Positions 54,075-64,000 of a stretch of DNA of 64,000 nt are shown here, one piece after another. The stretch covers positions 744,001 to 808,000 of the forward strand of contig AP026131.1 of the NCBI GenBank assembly GCA_030295235.1, written 5' to 3'. The notes under the pieces were generated by a model. The model was not told the DNA's origin and did no database searches. It was given only the letters and a program-made list of their open reading frames with translations. The position numbers and the translations under genes are program-made. Source of the DNA: Fistulifera solaris (lineage: Eukaryota > Bacillariophyta > Bacillariophyceae > Naviculales > Stauroneidaceae). Position 1 is the stretch's first letter. Each line of letters opens with the position of its first letter.

Positions 54075-55592
54075 TCAGAATGTGCGACATCTACCCCCCA
54101 AGAACGTTTCGAAATATTTCCGAGGGAACGGCCTGTTTGAATTGCCAGAATACGCCTTGCGAAACAAAGCCTCTTTGCAGGCATCTCGGAAGACGGCGAC
54201 TGCGAAATCTTTATCTTCCCAGCAATGATGCATGCACGCCTTTAACACTGTACCGAATGTTCGATGGTCTGCTTTATTGTTATCCAAGGCTTCGCGATAC
54301 AATTGTTTCACTAATTGAATTGCTTCCAGGTTCATGTCGGATGCAGCACAGCAGTTGAGCAGATTGATGTATGTGATTCGATTGGGGCTCACGCCATCAT
54401 CTATCATTTCTCGGAAAACACGGTAGGCTTTTTGTACCTTGTCCGCATCTCTAGATAGACCATACCCATGTATGACCGTTGCGTACGAAACACAATTGGG
54501 CTGAAAAGAGGAATCATTTGTGCGCTTGTAATTGGTTTTCATCTCGCAAAGCAGCGACATTGCTTTGTCGGGTCTTCCTGTCTTGCTCCAAGCATCCATG
54601 CATGTTGTGTAAGAGCGTCCGTTGACTAGCGTATAGTTGGATTTCTCGATCATCTCACGAAGTAACTCCTCGGCGCGACGGCCGGCCTGCGGTTCACTGG
54701 ACAAGGCAATCGCATGCAGCACGGAGTTGTACGAAATAGTATCCGGTGCCATGGGCATACCCTCCTTTAACAATTTCAAACATCGATTGGCTGCCTCCGG
54801 CCCACCGACTTTCGACCAAGCCGCCAGTACGATGTTGTAGGCAATGAGGTTGGGTCGCAAAGCTTCATCGCCTGTCGATTCGTACATTTGCTGTAGCTCG
54901 TGCAAGAGCTGTTCAGTTTTTTCTGCCGCCACTTGATTTCCGATCCGAGCATAGGCATCGATCACTGTACAATAACTCCGGCTGTTGGGCTTGACCAGTA
55001 CGGCGGGAGGGCCCTGGCATAATGCTTCATCGTCCAAGGAATTTTCGGTGAGAGCATCGTACCATTTTTGCTTGGCGAGTTTCTGCTCCGTATAGATTTG
55101 CTCCATTTCTTGTAATAGTTGCTGTGCTTGCAAAGCCGCCGAAAATCGACTCAAGCCTTCAAAGGGGACGGGAGACAACTTGGCAAACACGTTGAGAACG
55201 GAATTGTAGGCGACAGTATCGGGTGCCTCCATCGATCGTAACAAATTGAGCGCCACTTTCACCTGATATACCGAGGGTCGGCCCGCATTTTGTTTCGTTA
55301 AATTCGCTAATTCCAGATTGGTGCGGTAGGTTTTGCGGTCGGATCTTGGTCGGTCGCTTTTCTGGTATTTTTTAGAAGGTTTGGCGCGGTCGCTCGAACG
55401 AGAGGCATTAAGTGTAATTGTCTGCTTTGTGTATTGCCGATTGAAGAAAGCCGAAGGCCGCAGTCTCGAATAATGTGCTAATTTGTAGGCATCAGATGAA
55501 ATAAGACAAAAGATGATCACTATTGTAATTGATATCACAAGAGAGGGAGGACATCGACCGAAAAGGTCCATTTTGCTCTGTTCAGGCTTCAT
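54075..55592 (-). CDS. Pentatricopeptide repeat (PPR) protein, organellar
   Basis: This is an intact 505-aa protein. The frame opens with TTG at 55658, so I start at the ATG at 55592, followed by a hydrophobic stretch (LVISITIVIIFCLISSDAYKL) and a Ser/Arg-rich segment, consistent with plastid delivery. At least six PPR units follow: APDTVAYNSVLNVFAKL, VKPNSRSYCTVIDAYARIGNQVAAEKTEQLL, RPNLIAYNIVLAAWSKVGGPEAANRCL, APDTISYNSVLHAIA, GRSYTTCMDAWSKTGRPDKAMSLLCEM, and QPNCVSYATVIHGYG with SPNRITYINLLNCC. PPR proteins bind single-stranded organellar RNA. No DYW or SMR domain is seen. Confidence 0.92.
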   Translation of the reverse strand: MKPEQSKMDLFGRCPPSLVISITIVIIFCLISSDAYKLAHYSRLRPSAFFNRQYTKQTITLNASRSSDRAKPSKKYQKSDRPRSDRKTYRTNLELANLTKQNAGRPSVYQVKVALNLLRSMEAPDTVAYNSVLNVFAKLSPVPFEGLSRFSAALQAQQLLQEMEQIYTEQKLAKQKWYDALTENSLDDEALCQGPPAVLVKPNSRSYCTVIDAYARIGNQVAAEKTEQLLHELQQMYESTGDEALRPNLIAYNIVLAAWSKVGGPEAANRCLKLLKEGMPMAPDTISYNSVLHAIALSSEPQAGRRAEELLREMIEKSNYTLVNGRSYTTCMDAWSKTGRPDKAMSLLCEMKTNYKRTNDSSFQPNCVSYATVIHGYGLSRDADKVQKAYRVFREMIDDGVSPNRITYINLLNCCAASDMNLEAIQLVKQLYREALDNNKADHRTFGTVLKACMHHCWEDKDFAVAVFRDACKEALFRKAYSGNSNRPFPRKYFETFLGGRCRTF

Positions 55593-56505
55593 ACTAACGG
55601 AGTATACTAAAAGCCACCCCTTAACCGCCTCCGGGCACCAACGACTTTCCACAAACAATCTTGCAAATCAGTCTAGCAATCAACAATCAAGTCTTGCAAA
55701 AGAATGAAAGAGAATGGATGAGTGGTGGTCGATCGAGAGACTTGAGGTGCGCTGCGATGCATGATGCTTGCATAAACACCGCGCACCCACATTTTCTGGA
55801 CACGTCAAAAACCACACACCCACATTTTCTGGAGACGTCGAAAAGCACCGCCCACATTTTCTCCCACCCGCCGACAACAACTTTAGTTCCGATCACTTTG
55901 AAGCTTGGACTCGAAATTTCAATCTAACGGACTTTAATGGTGCGCGATTGCTTTTTATCAGCAACAGCATCAACGCAGTGATGAAGTGGTGGACTTTTGC
56001 AGTCGAAAGACCGGAAATTTACCTGTGAATCGGAATGTTTTCGTGTGATTCTTTCAAGAGACCCAACGAAAGTGATGACGACGACGGCACCTCTTTGTCA
56101 GTATTCATTTTACTCGATATTCTACTTCATGCTATTTCACATCACTAGCAATTTGAGTTGGCACCGCGCATGGAGAATGCTCCATCTCCTGCGGAGAAAA
56201 ATTCTGTACGGTCCTCTATGGTCTATGGTCACTTTTTGTCCTGCAGAAACAAGGCTTGAAACGATTTTAAGCTCCCCTGGGAAGAAATACTACTAAAGCG
56301 ACAAGTTACGTAGTCAAGAAAACGACCGTGAAAGCAGAAAACAATGACGACGATGGAAGTCATCCTCTTTTCTCAAAAAAAGGACGGAGCTAAAAAAACA
56401 TTAAAGGCGCTCTCTTTTGTGACAGCTACTAGACTATCACTTATTGCGAAATATACGTCCAACGCTATCATTTTCATCATGTAAATAACCGAGTCACATA
56501 TTCAA
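55593..56505. other. Spacer with a short tandem repeat
   Basis: The 913 nt lie between the PPR gene's 5' end and the 3' end of the first ABC gene. Apart from the repeat at about 55786-55862 and an AACGGAGTA variant near 55598, it shows nothing recognisable. Short ORFs around 55661-56296 follow the repeat and are not convincing. Confidence 0.45.
55786..55862. repeat. Tandem repeat of about 30 bp, 2.5 copies
   Basis: CCCACATTTTCTGGA with (C/G)ACGTC(A/G)AAAA occurs twice, and CCCACATTTTCT once more, each preceded by CAC/CGC words. It is a small minisatellite with no coding meaning. Confidence 0.8.
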
Positions 56506-59500
56506 TTAATCGAGTTTCTTGCCTGCCGTGGACAGAGGATCGATTTTGCTCTCTCGATCCAGCAAGTAAAAGATGCGTCCGATACTTTTCTTCACTTCTG
56601 TTGTGTCCGCTGCATCTTGGAATGCCGCTCCGAGACCAAACAAAGAAAAGAGAATGGCAAAGTTCGAGATCAAAAAGTCCTTGAAGCCGTACGTCTCCGG
56701 AAAGGTAAAAAGCAAGTAACCGCCGAACCATAGTTGAAGCGCATTTACCCATTGCTGAATAAACATCGACAAACCGGCCATGGTACCACCCATAAAAGCA
56801 TCGCGTCGGTGGTTGGGTTCTGCATTGAGTAAAGCTTGTTTGTAGTTCTCGTATCTCGCGTTCTCTAGGCATAAGGCTGAAACAGTTCGAATGTTGAGTA
56901 ACGTCTCAACAACAATCCCACCCGGCGAATTGAGCTCGTCTGCTGCATTCACATTGCCAATGTCCTCGCCGAGAAACGTTTTCATCTCGATCGACGTGGC
57001 GAAACCCATGACGGGAACGCATCCTATTGCGAGCAGAGCAAATTGCCACATGAACTGATCGGAAATAACCGCACGTGAGATAACGACGCTACTGATTCAA
57101 ATGTCTACCACCACCACACACTTACAACCAAAGAAATCGTAACACCCGTGAGAACCGACGACAACGCAACAATCAGCTGGCGGATTGGTTCACCACAAAA
57201 AGCCTGAATACGAGCGGCGTCATCTTGGAGTTCAGAGGTAACGCGACCAATACTTCTCTTGTCGAGAAAAAGGCTACATCCTGTCGGATGATTGCAGTAA
57301 ACGCCGAGTCGCGAACCCGCTTGCTAAGGCGCTCGCTTGCATGTCCGAACCCCCAAAAAACAAGAATGTTACCAATGAGGCACCCTATGAGTAGGCACAA
57401 CCAATACACAGACACCTTAAATGAACCATCTTGAATCTCATCGGCGACAGACTTCCAGTAGTCCTGACACGAGCCGAAGCCATCAATGACATCACCATTG
57501 GCATCGGGACAAACTTCAACACGTCGAAAAAGCAAGTCAATCGTTTCCGAGAAAATGACACCCCAAGCGGGGAACACACCACCCGCTAATACGGCACCGA
57601 TACTTCCAATCATAATGAAAAACGCATCTGGAGATGCAAGACGGCGGGCTCTAGCCGCATCAAAAGCGCTGGCCTGCTCTTTCTCGATTTCACTTTCCCA
57701 GTTAATTTCTTCCTCAACTTCTGTTGACGTATCGCCATCTGCTTTACTACCATTAAGAGTTGTCAAATTAGATTTCATTCTCGAAGAATCAAAGAGGCGC
57801 TTGTATAATCCGTGGGGTCTCGAAATCAATTCATCATGGCTGCCCTGCTCCAGCACCTTGCCGTTTCCAATGTAAGCGATTGTATCAGCATTTCGGATTG
57901 TGGAAAGACGATGCGCAATCACAATCACCGTCTGGGAACGAGATTCCATCAATTTATCGATCGCCGCTTGAACGACAGCTTCACTTTCATTGTCCAAAGC
58001 ACTTGTTGCTTCGTCCAAAATGAGTAACTTGGGTTTCTTCACAAGCGCCCTTTACGATCAGAATAAACGCCGCACGTCAGTATTGATCGAGCGATAACAC
58101 AACATGACAATGGATATAAAACTTACCGAGCAATTGCCACACGTTGCTTTTGTCCACCGCTAAGCTGTGTTCCACGTTCGCCTACTGGCGTATTGTAACC
58201 TTCGGGAAAGGTCATAATGAAGTCGTGTGCGTTACTTTGCTTCGCAGCCTCTTCAATCTCTACCTGCGTCGCACCCGGAAAGCCATACGCGATGTTACCC
58301 GCAATGGTATCGTTGAACAGCGTAGGTTCTTGGCCCACGTATCCAATCTGGTCGCGATACCAGGACACATTCAGAGCCCTGTGGTACAATGTATTACAAT
58401 GAGTACAAATGTCCAGCACATCAACAAAACGATATCTCCAAAACAATTCAACTCACTTCAAGTCAACACCGTTGTAAAGAACTGAACCTTCCAAGGGATC
58501 GTAGAAGCGCTCAATCAGACCCACGGTGGTTGATTTGCCACCTCCCGACGGACCGACCAGAGCAAGCGTTTCACCGCGACGTATTTTGAGACAGAAGCTG
58601 TTAAAGACGCGCTTCTTTGGTCGTGTAGGATAGGCAAAGTTCACATTGTGGAACTCAAGGTGTGGTACATCGTCGGAAGCGATGTTGGAAACAGCCGACT
58701 CATCCTCGTTCGACACCAGCGCTGTCAAGTCAACCGCACTTCCACCGCGCGAAGATGGCTCAGAATCAGTGCCTCCACCTTCCTGCTTTTGAACTAACCG
58801 ATAGTAATATTCCTTCAACGCAAGAAGCTCATCGTGCGTCCCGCTTTCCACCACTTTACCTCCCTGAATAACGTGGATCTTATCAGCGTTACGAATCGTC
58901 GACAACCGGTGAGCAATGATGATTGTAGTGATCTTTTTCTTCTGCAAAATACTGTCCAAGGCATCTTGAACCACAAGTTCAGACTCAGCATCAAGCGCAC
59001 TGGTGGCTTCGTCAAGCAACAGAATACGGGGATTGCCGACCAAAACACGAGCAATCGCAATACGTTGCTTCTGGCCACCCGAAAGCTGCGATCCCTTGTC
59101 TCCCACTTGCGTGTCGTATCCGTCCGTGAAAGCACTGATGAAGTCATGTGCATTTGCCATGCGAGCCGCCTCTTCCACTTGTTCATCAGTAGCGTCGGGG
59201 TTACCATATCGAATGTTGCCTCGAATCGTGGTGGCGAACAACGTGGGCTCCTGACCGACATAGCCAATCATCCGACGCAAATGTGTGACATTGTATTCCT
59301 TCAAATCTTTCCCGTCCAACTCGATTACACCAGAAAGCGGATCATAAAATCGTTCCAGAAGCGAAACTATAGTTGACTTCCCTCCTCCACTACTTCCAAC
59401 AAACGCGACGGTTTGTCCAGCTGCGATTTCGACGTTCATGCCGTTCAAGATAGGGTCCCCGGGACGAGTTGGGTAGTTGAAGTGCACGTCTTTCACATTA

Positions 59501-60850
59501 ATGCTGCCTGCTATCGATTCCGGTTTGAAACCTGTCGTTGCTGTGGAATCGATCTGATACTTCGGAAGAATGGCTTTGAGAACTTGCTCAACCTCTTCCG
59601 ATGACTTGTTGGATTTCGCCGAACGTGTCGTCATGCTCAAGGCGTCATCTTTCGGCTTGAAGATTTTCTTTTCAGGAGCGCCGGGCAAGCGGTTGATCGT
59701 TTGCAATGCTTCGTAGACAGCCACTCGTGCTTGGGTAAAAGCCTCACTAAAGTTTCCAAATTGAGATACACCTTGGGCAGCGAAGGCCACACCCAACATT
59801 GACCCGAATACTTCAGGCCCAGTAGAGTCGCACGAAACAGCGCCAGCAACACCGGCACTTGGATCGCAGCCCGTGTCATCTATATCACGATAAAACAAGG
59901 CAGTACCGTAAAGCGACAAGATTGCATATAGACAAAGAAACGAACCCATCATAGAACCTGAGTTTATGAAAGCCGCGTCAGAGCTGCGTACGTGTCAAAG
60001 CTTTTAGGAATAATTCAATAAACTCACCATTTGCAAGTCCGATCTTGAACAGCATAGACGTCGACATCCTTTGAGCCTCGCTCGTTGCTTCTTCATACTG
60101 TCGGATGAACGACGGAATGGCGTTCAGAGACAAGACTGTCCGAATCGACGAAACCGTGGTGTAGGCTACAGAACCAGCTTTACTATAGGCTTCCGCCGAC
60201 CTGGTTCCTTTTCCTTGATTGAATGTCATGACCGCCATCGCCGATGCGCAAACAAAAGGAATAACGCAAAGAACCACCAATGCCACTCGCCAAGACGAAT
60301 AGAATGCGTAGGCGAGACCGAAAATACCCGTGCAAAGAAACTGAATGCCTTCTCCGAATTTACGCCCCAGTCCACGTCGAAATTTGTTGGAGGCAGGACC
60401 GACTGCATTTGCCGTAGCTGCTACATCATGGACGTCGAAGTAAGCCGCATCTTGCCTTAAGAGGGCTTTAAACCACTTCAACCGAAAGTTCATGCAACCT
60501 CGGTAGGCGCATATTTCAAAGCACCATCCTTGAATAAGACTAGCGACAAGTGCATACGTTCCCACAATCATAAAAGTGTACGCCAATTCTCTGACTTGTG
60601 CCAGACCGTCATTACTTGCCGCCGAAATATCCGAAAAACTGCTGCTAAACAAATAAGCCAATGCTGGATAGACCATACCGTTTGCAACCCCCGCAATAGC
60701 ACCGACAGCGAATAGTAGCTGCGTTGAAAGGCCGCATTCAAAGACAAATCGGAGAGTCTCGCTCACGGAGGCTTGCGGAGGTGGGCTCTTCCGACCCTTG
60801 GAAGATTCACCTTGGCTCGAAGTCTCGACAGATGTGTCTTTTACGGCCAT
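56506..60850 (-). CDS. ABCB-like full ABC transporter with order TMD1-NBD1-NBD2-TMD2
   Basis: Exons are 60850-60028, 59957-58456, 58378-58127, 58049-57126 and 57054-56506, with short GT-AG introns in consistent phase; the product is about 1,350 aa. TMD1 starts with [25 protein letters not shown] and has about six helices across exons 1-2. NBD1 has [35 protein letters not shown] and AHRLST. After a Ser/Gly linker comes NBD2 ([48 protein letters not shown]). Only then comes TMD2 ([45 protein letters not shown], ... [38 protein letters not shown]), ending where P-glycoproteins would begin a last NBD. One base is missing in the A5 run at 57267-57271. Both ATPase sites look intact. The substrate is unknown. 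Confidence 0.9.
58127..58557. repeat. 431-bp tract identical to 63174-63604 (likely gene conversion)
   Basis: Every base of this tract, including the 77-nt intron 58379-58455, equals 63174-63604. Directly outside it the two genes diverge: the intron to the left is unrelated, and mismatches begin at 58558. Spacing between the copies is 5,047 bp. Confidence 0.9.
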
Positions 60851-61542
60851 CCTGAATCAAACTGTTTTGAGATGCCGAAGAACAACAAGCTATGAACCAA
60901 TTTCCAATAGAAATGCTAATCTTTAGTTGCAATGTGTTGATATGCGTCGTCGCCAGCTCGCTGCACTGTCAATAACAAGCTTTGGAATGAAAAACAAAAG
61001 CAAGCGGAGAGGGAAAAATGGCGGACCTCGCTCTCTCGCGCTCGCGCTTCGGAACAGCCAAGAACATAATCTTCGGTACAGTACTGTAAACCGAACTGAC
61101 GTGTCATTGTGTCGTAGAATCACAGTATCATCAATACTGAATATTGGCTATAGTCTATTGAGTAGTGGCTTTACACACGACACGTCAGAGTGAGAGGTGG
61201 GACGTGGGACTTGCTTGCTAGCGGTAACCTTACTTGAAACGTGAGTGAGACTCAAAAATCATCGAAGCTTATTGCTACTGTGCTTTTTTATTGTAACGAC
61301 TAACGACTAGCAACTCCAGCCGATGGCAAAACTACTCCGTATCAAAAAGGAAACGGAAGATTGTTTCTGCGAGGAAATCTTTCTGTTATGCAGTATGAGA
61401 AAGAACGCTCTACCTGGCACGGACTAGAGGAGTCTCTTCGCGCGTCAGCGCATAAAAGATAAAATGCGGAGCAATTTCTTTCGTTTGAAAATACGGAGTG
61501 CGCAAATAATAATTGAGACTAGAAGGTTCTACGGTTGCATCT
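60851..61542. other. Spacer between tandem ABC genes
   Basis: The 692 nt hold the 5' region of the first ABC gene and the 3' flank of the second. TACTCCGTA occurs at about 61333 and ATACGGAGT at about 61491. Short ORFs are not convincing. I see no RNA gene or element that would explain the duplication. Confidence 0.45.
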
Positions 61543-64000
61543 TTAATCTAGTTTTTTGCCTGTCGTGGAAAGGGGATCGATTTTGCTTTCTCGATCAAGC
61601 AAATAAAAAATGCGCCCGATGCTCTTCTTCACTTCTGCCGTATCCGCGGCATCTTGGAATGCTGCACCGAGACCGAACAAAGAAAAGAGAATGGCAAAGT
61701 TTGCGATCAGAAAGTCTTTGAAGCCATATGTCTCCGGAAAGGTGAAAAGCAAATAACCACCGAACCATAGTTGAAGTGCATTTACCCATTGTTGAATAAA
61801 CATTGAAAGACCAGCCGTAACTCCTCCCATGAAAGCATCGAAGTTGTGATTGGGTTCTGCATTTAATAGGGCTCGCTTGTAATTCTCATATCTTGCGTTC
61901 TCGAGGCATAGGGCCGACACGGTTCGTATGTTGAGCAAAGTTTCAACCACGATTCCACCTGGTGAGTTGAGCTCATCGGCTGCATTCACATTGCCAATGT
62001 CCTCGCCGAGCATGGTTTTCATCTGAATAGACGTGGCGAAACCCATAACGGGAACGCATCCTATTGCGAGCAGAGCAAACTGCCACATAAACTAAATATC
62101 AAAAAGAATGGATAAGAGAAAAAATTAGTGAGGATCAAAAAAGTGCTGTTTGCGTTTCAATGAAAGTACTTACGATGAAGGAGATGGTGACACCAGTGAT
62201 GATAGATGACAAGGCAACAATCAGCTGACGAATTGGTTCACCAGAGAAGGCCTGAATACGAGCGGCATCATCTTGAAGTTCAGACGTAATTCGCCCGATG
62301 CTTCGCTTGTCGAAAAAGGCAACTTCTTGCCGAACAATCGCATTGAAAGCCGAATCTCGAACTCGTTTACTGAGACGTTCGCTTGCATGTCCAAAACCCC
62401 AGAATACAAGAACATTGCCGATGACACAGCCGATGACAAGACATAACCAGTATATTGCAACTCTAAATGATCCGTCCTGAATTTCGTCCGCAACAGACGT
62501 CCAGTACTCTTGACAAGAGTCGAAGCCATCTATGATATTTCCGTCAGCATCTGGGCACACTTCAACGCGGCGAAACAATAAATCAATCGTTTCAGAAAAG
62601 AGAATGCCCCAGGAGGGAAATACCCCGCCTGCTAACACAGCCCCGATACTTCCAATCATAATGAAAAATGCATCGGGGGAAGCGAGACCGCGGGCCCTGG
62701 CAGCATCAAAGGCTTCGGCTTGTTCTTTTCAATTTCACTTTCCCAATTGACTTCTTCCTCTTCTTCTGCTGAGCCCTTTGAATCTGTTTTACTAGCATTA
62801 AGAGTCGTCAAAGTAGATTTCATTTTTGAAGAATCAAAGAGGCGCTTGTATAGTCCATGAGGTTTCGAAATCAATTCATCGTGGGTACCATGCTCCAGCA
62901 CCTTGCCGTTTCCGATGTAAGCAATTGTATCGGCATTTCGAATAGTGGAAAGGCGATGTGCGATAACGATGACCGTCTGAGAACGAGATTCCATCAATTT
63001 ATCGATCGCCGCTTGAACGACAGCTTCACTTTCATTGTCCAAAGCACTTGTTGCTTCGTCCAAAATGAGTAACTTAGGTTTCTTCACAAGCGCCCTTTAC
63101 AATCAAAATATACTCCACACGTCAGAAGTGACCAGCTAAAGAAAGGCCTATCGAGCGAAATGCGATTACGTACCGAGCAATTGCCACACGTTGCTTTTGT
63201 CCACCGCTAAGCTGTGTTCCACGTTCGCCTACTGGCGTATTGTAACCTTCGGGAAAGGTCATAATGAAGTCGTGTGCGTTACTTTGCTTCGCAGCCTCTT
63301 CAATCTCTACCTGCGTCGCACCCGGAAAGCCATACGCGATGTTACCCGCAATGGTATCGTTGAACAGCGTAGGTTCTTGGCCCACGTATCCAATCTGGTC
63401 GCGATACCAGGACACATTCAGAGCCCTGTGGTACAATGTATTACAATGAGTACAAATGTCCAGCACATCAACAAAACGATATCTCCAAAACAATTCAACT
63501 CACTTCAAGTCAACACCGTTGTAAAGAACTGAACCTTCCAAGGGATCGTAGAAGCGCTCAATCAGACCCACGGTGGTTGATTTGCCACCTCCCGACGGAC
63601 CGACAAGAGCCAGAGTTTCACCGCGACGGACCTTAAGGCAGAAGTTGTCGAAAACGCGCTTCTTCGGTCGTGTAGGATAGGCAAAGTTCACATTGTGGAA
63701 CTCAAGGTGTGGTACATCATCGGACGCGATATCGGAAACAGTCGCACCCTCCTCGTTCGATGCAAGAGCTGTCAAATCCACTGAGCTGCCACCACGCGAA
63801 GATGGCTCAGAATCAGTGCCTCCACCTTCCTGCTTTTGAACTAACCGATAGTAATATTCCTTCAACGCAAGAAGCCCATCGTGCGTCCCGCTTTCCACCA
63901 CTTTACCTCCCTGAATAACGTGGATCTTATCAGCGTTACGAATCGTCGACAACCGGTGAGCAATGATGATTGTAGTGATCTTTTTCTTCTGCAAAATACT
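61543..64000 (-). CDS. Second, tandem ABCB-like transporter, 5' part beyond window
   Basis: This is the paralogue of the 56506-60850 gene in the same orientation. Visible exons are 64000-63503 (NBD1 from its H-loop, linker, NBD2 Walker A), 63425-63174, 63094-62174 and 62091-61543 (end of TMD2). Intron positions equal those of the first copy. The same NBD1-NBD2-TMD2 order is seen; TMD1 would lie beyond the right edge. TMD2 ends in [18 protein letters not shown] followed by a stop, as in the first copy. A one-base loss in the T4 run 62726-62729 breaks the linker (restored reading [25 protein letters not shown]). Protein identity with the first copy is high, lower in the linkers. Near NBD1, HDELLAL of the first copy is HDGLLAL here. 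Confidence 0.88.

Overview
The window looks like a nuclear chromosome segment of a diatom, probably Phaeodactylum tricornutum or a close relative (inference). Genes are closely packed on both strands and carry short GT-AG introns of about 60-250 nt. At least seven proteins begin with an ER-type signal peptide followed by an Ala/Ser-x-Phe junction, the bipartite plastid presequence of secondary red plastids. The gene set (SAMHD1-like HD protein, PIG-L, KNL1-like kinetochore protein, heat-shock factor, PPR proteins, organellar IF-2 and uL4) is eukaryotic. I saw no tRNA, rRNA or CRISPR array.

Layout. 0-10.8 kb: plastid aldo/keto reductase-like protein, FadE-type acyl-CoA dehydrogenase, small plastid membrane protein, RluA pseudouridine synthase, PIG-L deacetylase, a hairpin MITE, a double NTF2-like protein and a plastid coiled-coil protein. 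10.8-24.9 kb: M43 metalloprotease, BioA, ARL6IP4-like splicing protein, a 2OG-oxygenase/DOMON fusion, an ORF interrupted by TGA, a PPR protein and a five-exon plastid IF-2. 24.9-37.6 kb: large KNL1-like protein, tetraspan protein, GT14 glycosyltransferase, a 2.7 kb array of 216-bp satellite units and an M50B-like peptidase. 38-55.6 kb: HD phosphohydrolase, MYND-finger protein, methyltransferase/riboflavin kinase, transhydrogenase-like flavoprotein, mitochondrial uL4, proline-rich coiled-coil protein, heat-shock factor and a PPR protein. 55.6-64 kb: two tandem ABC transporters; the second runs off the right edge.

Three points stand out. (1) The ABC transporters have the unusual order TMD-NBD-NBD-TMD instead of TMD-NBD-TMD-NBD. 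The visible part of the tandem copy shows the same order, and the two copies share a 431-bp identical tract that includes an intron. (2) Each satellite unit holds overlapping TTCnnGAA dyads resembling heat-shock elements, plus other small palindromes. (3) About fifteen apparent one- or two-base frameshifts break otherwise good genes, nearly all in homopolymer runs. They look like assembly errors, so broken genes here should be read as intact unless shown otherwise.

Functionally the window is a housekeeping mixture with no operon-like module. Several genes serve plastid or mitochondrial biogenesis (IF-2, uL4, PPRs, RluA, riboflavin kinase, transhydrogenase-like enzyme). Most spacers contain short repeats, including a recurrent TACTCCGTA 9-mer.
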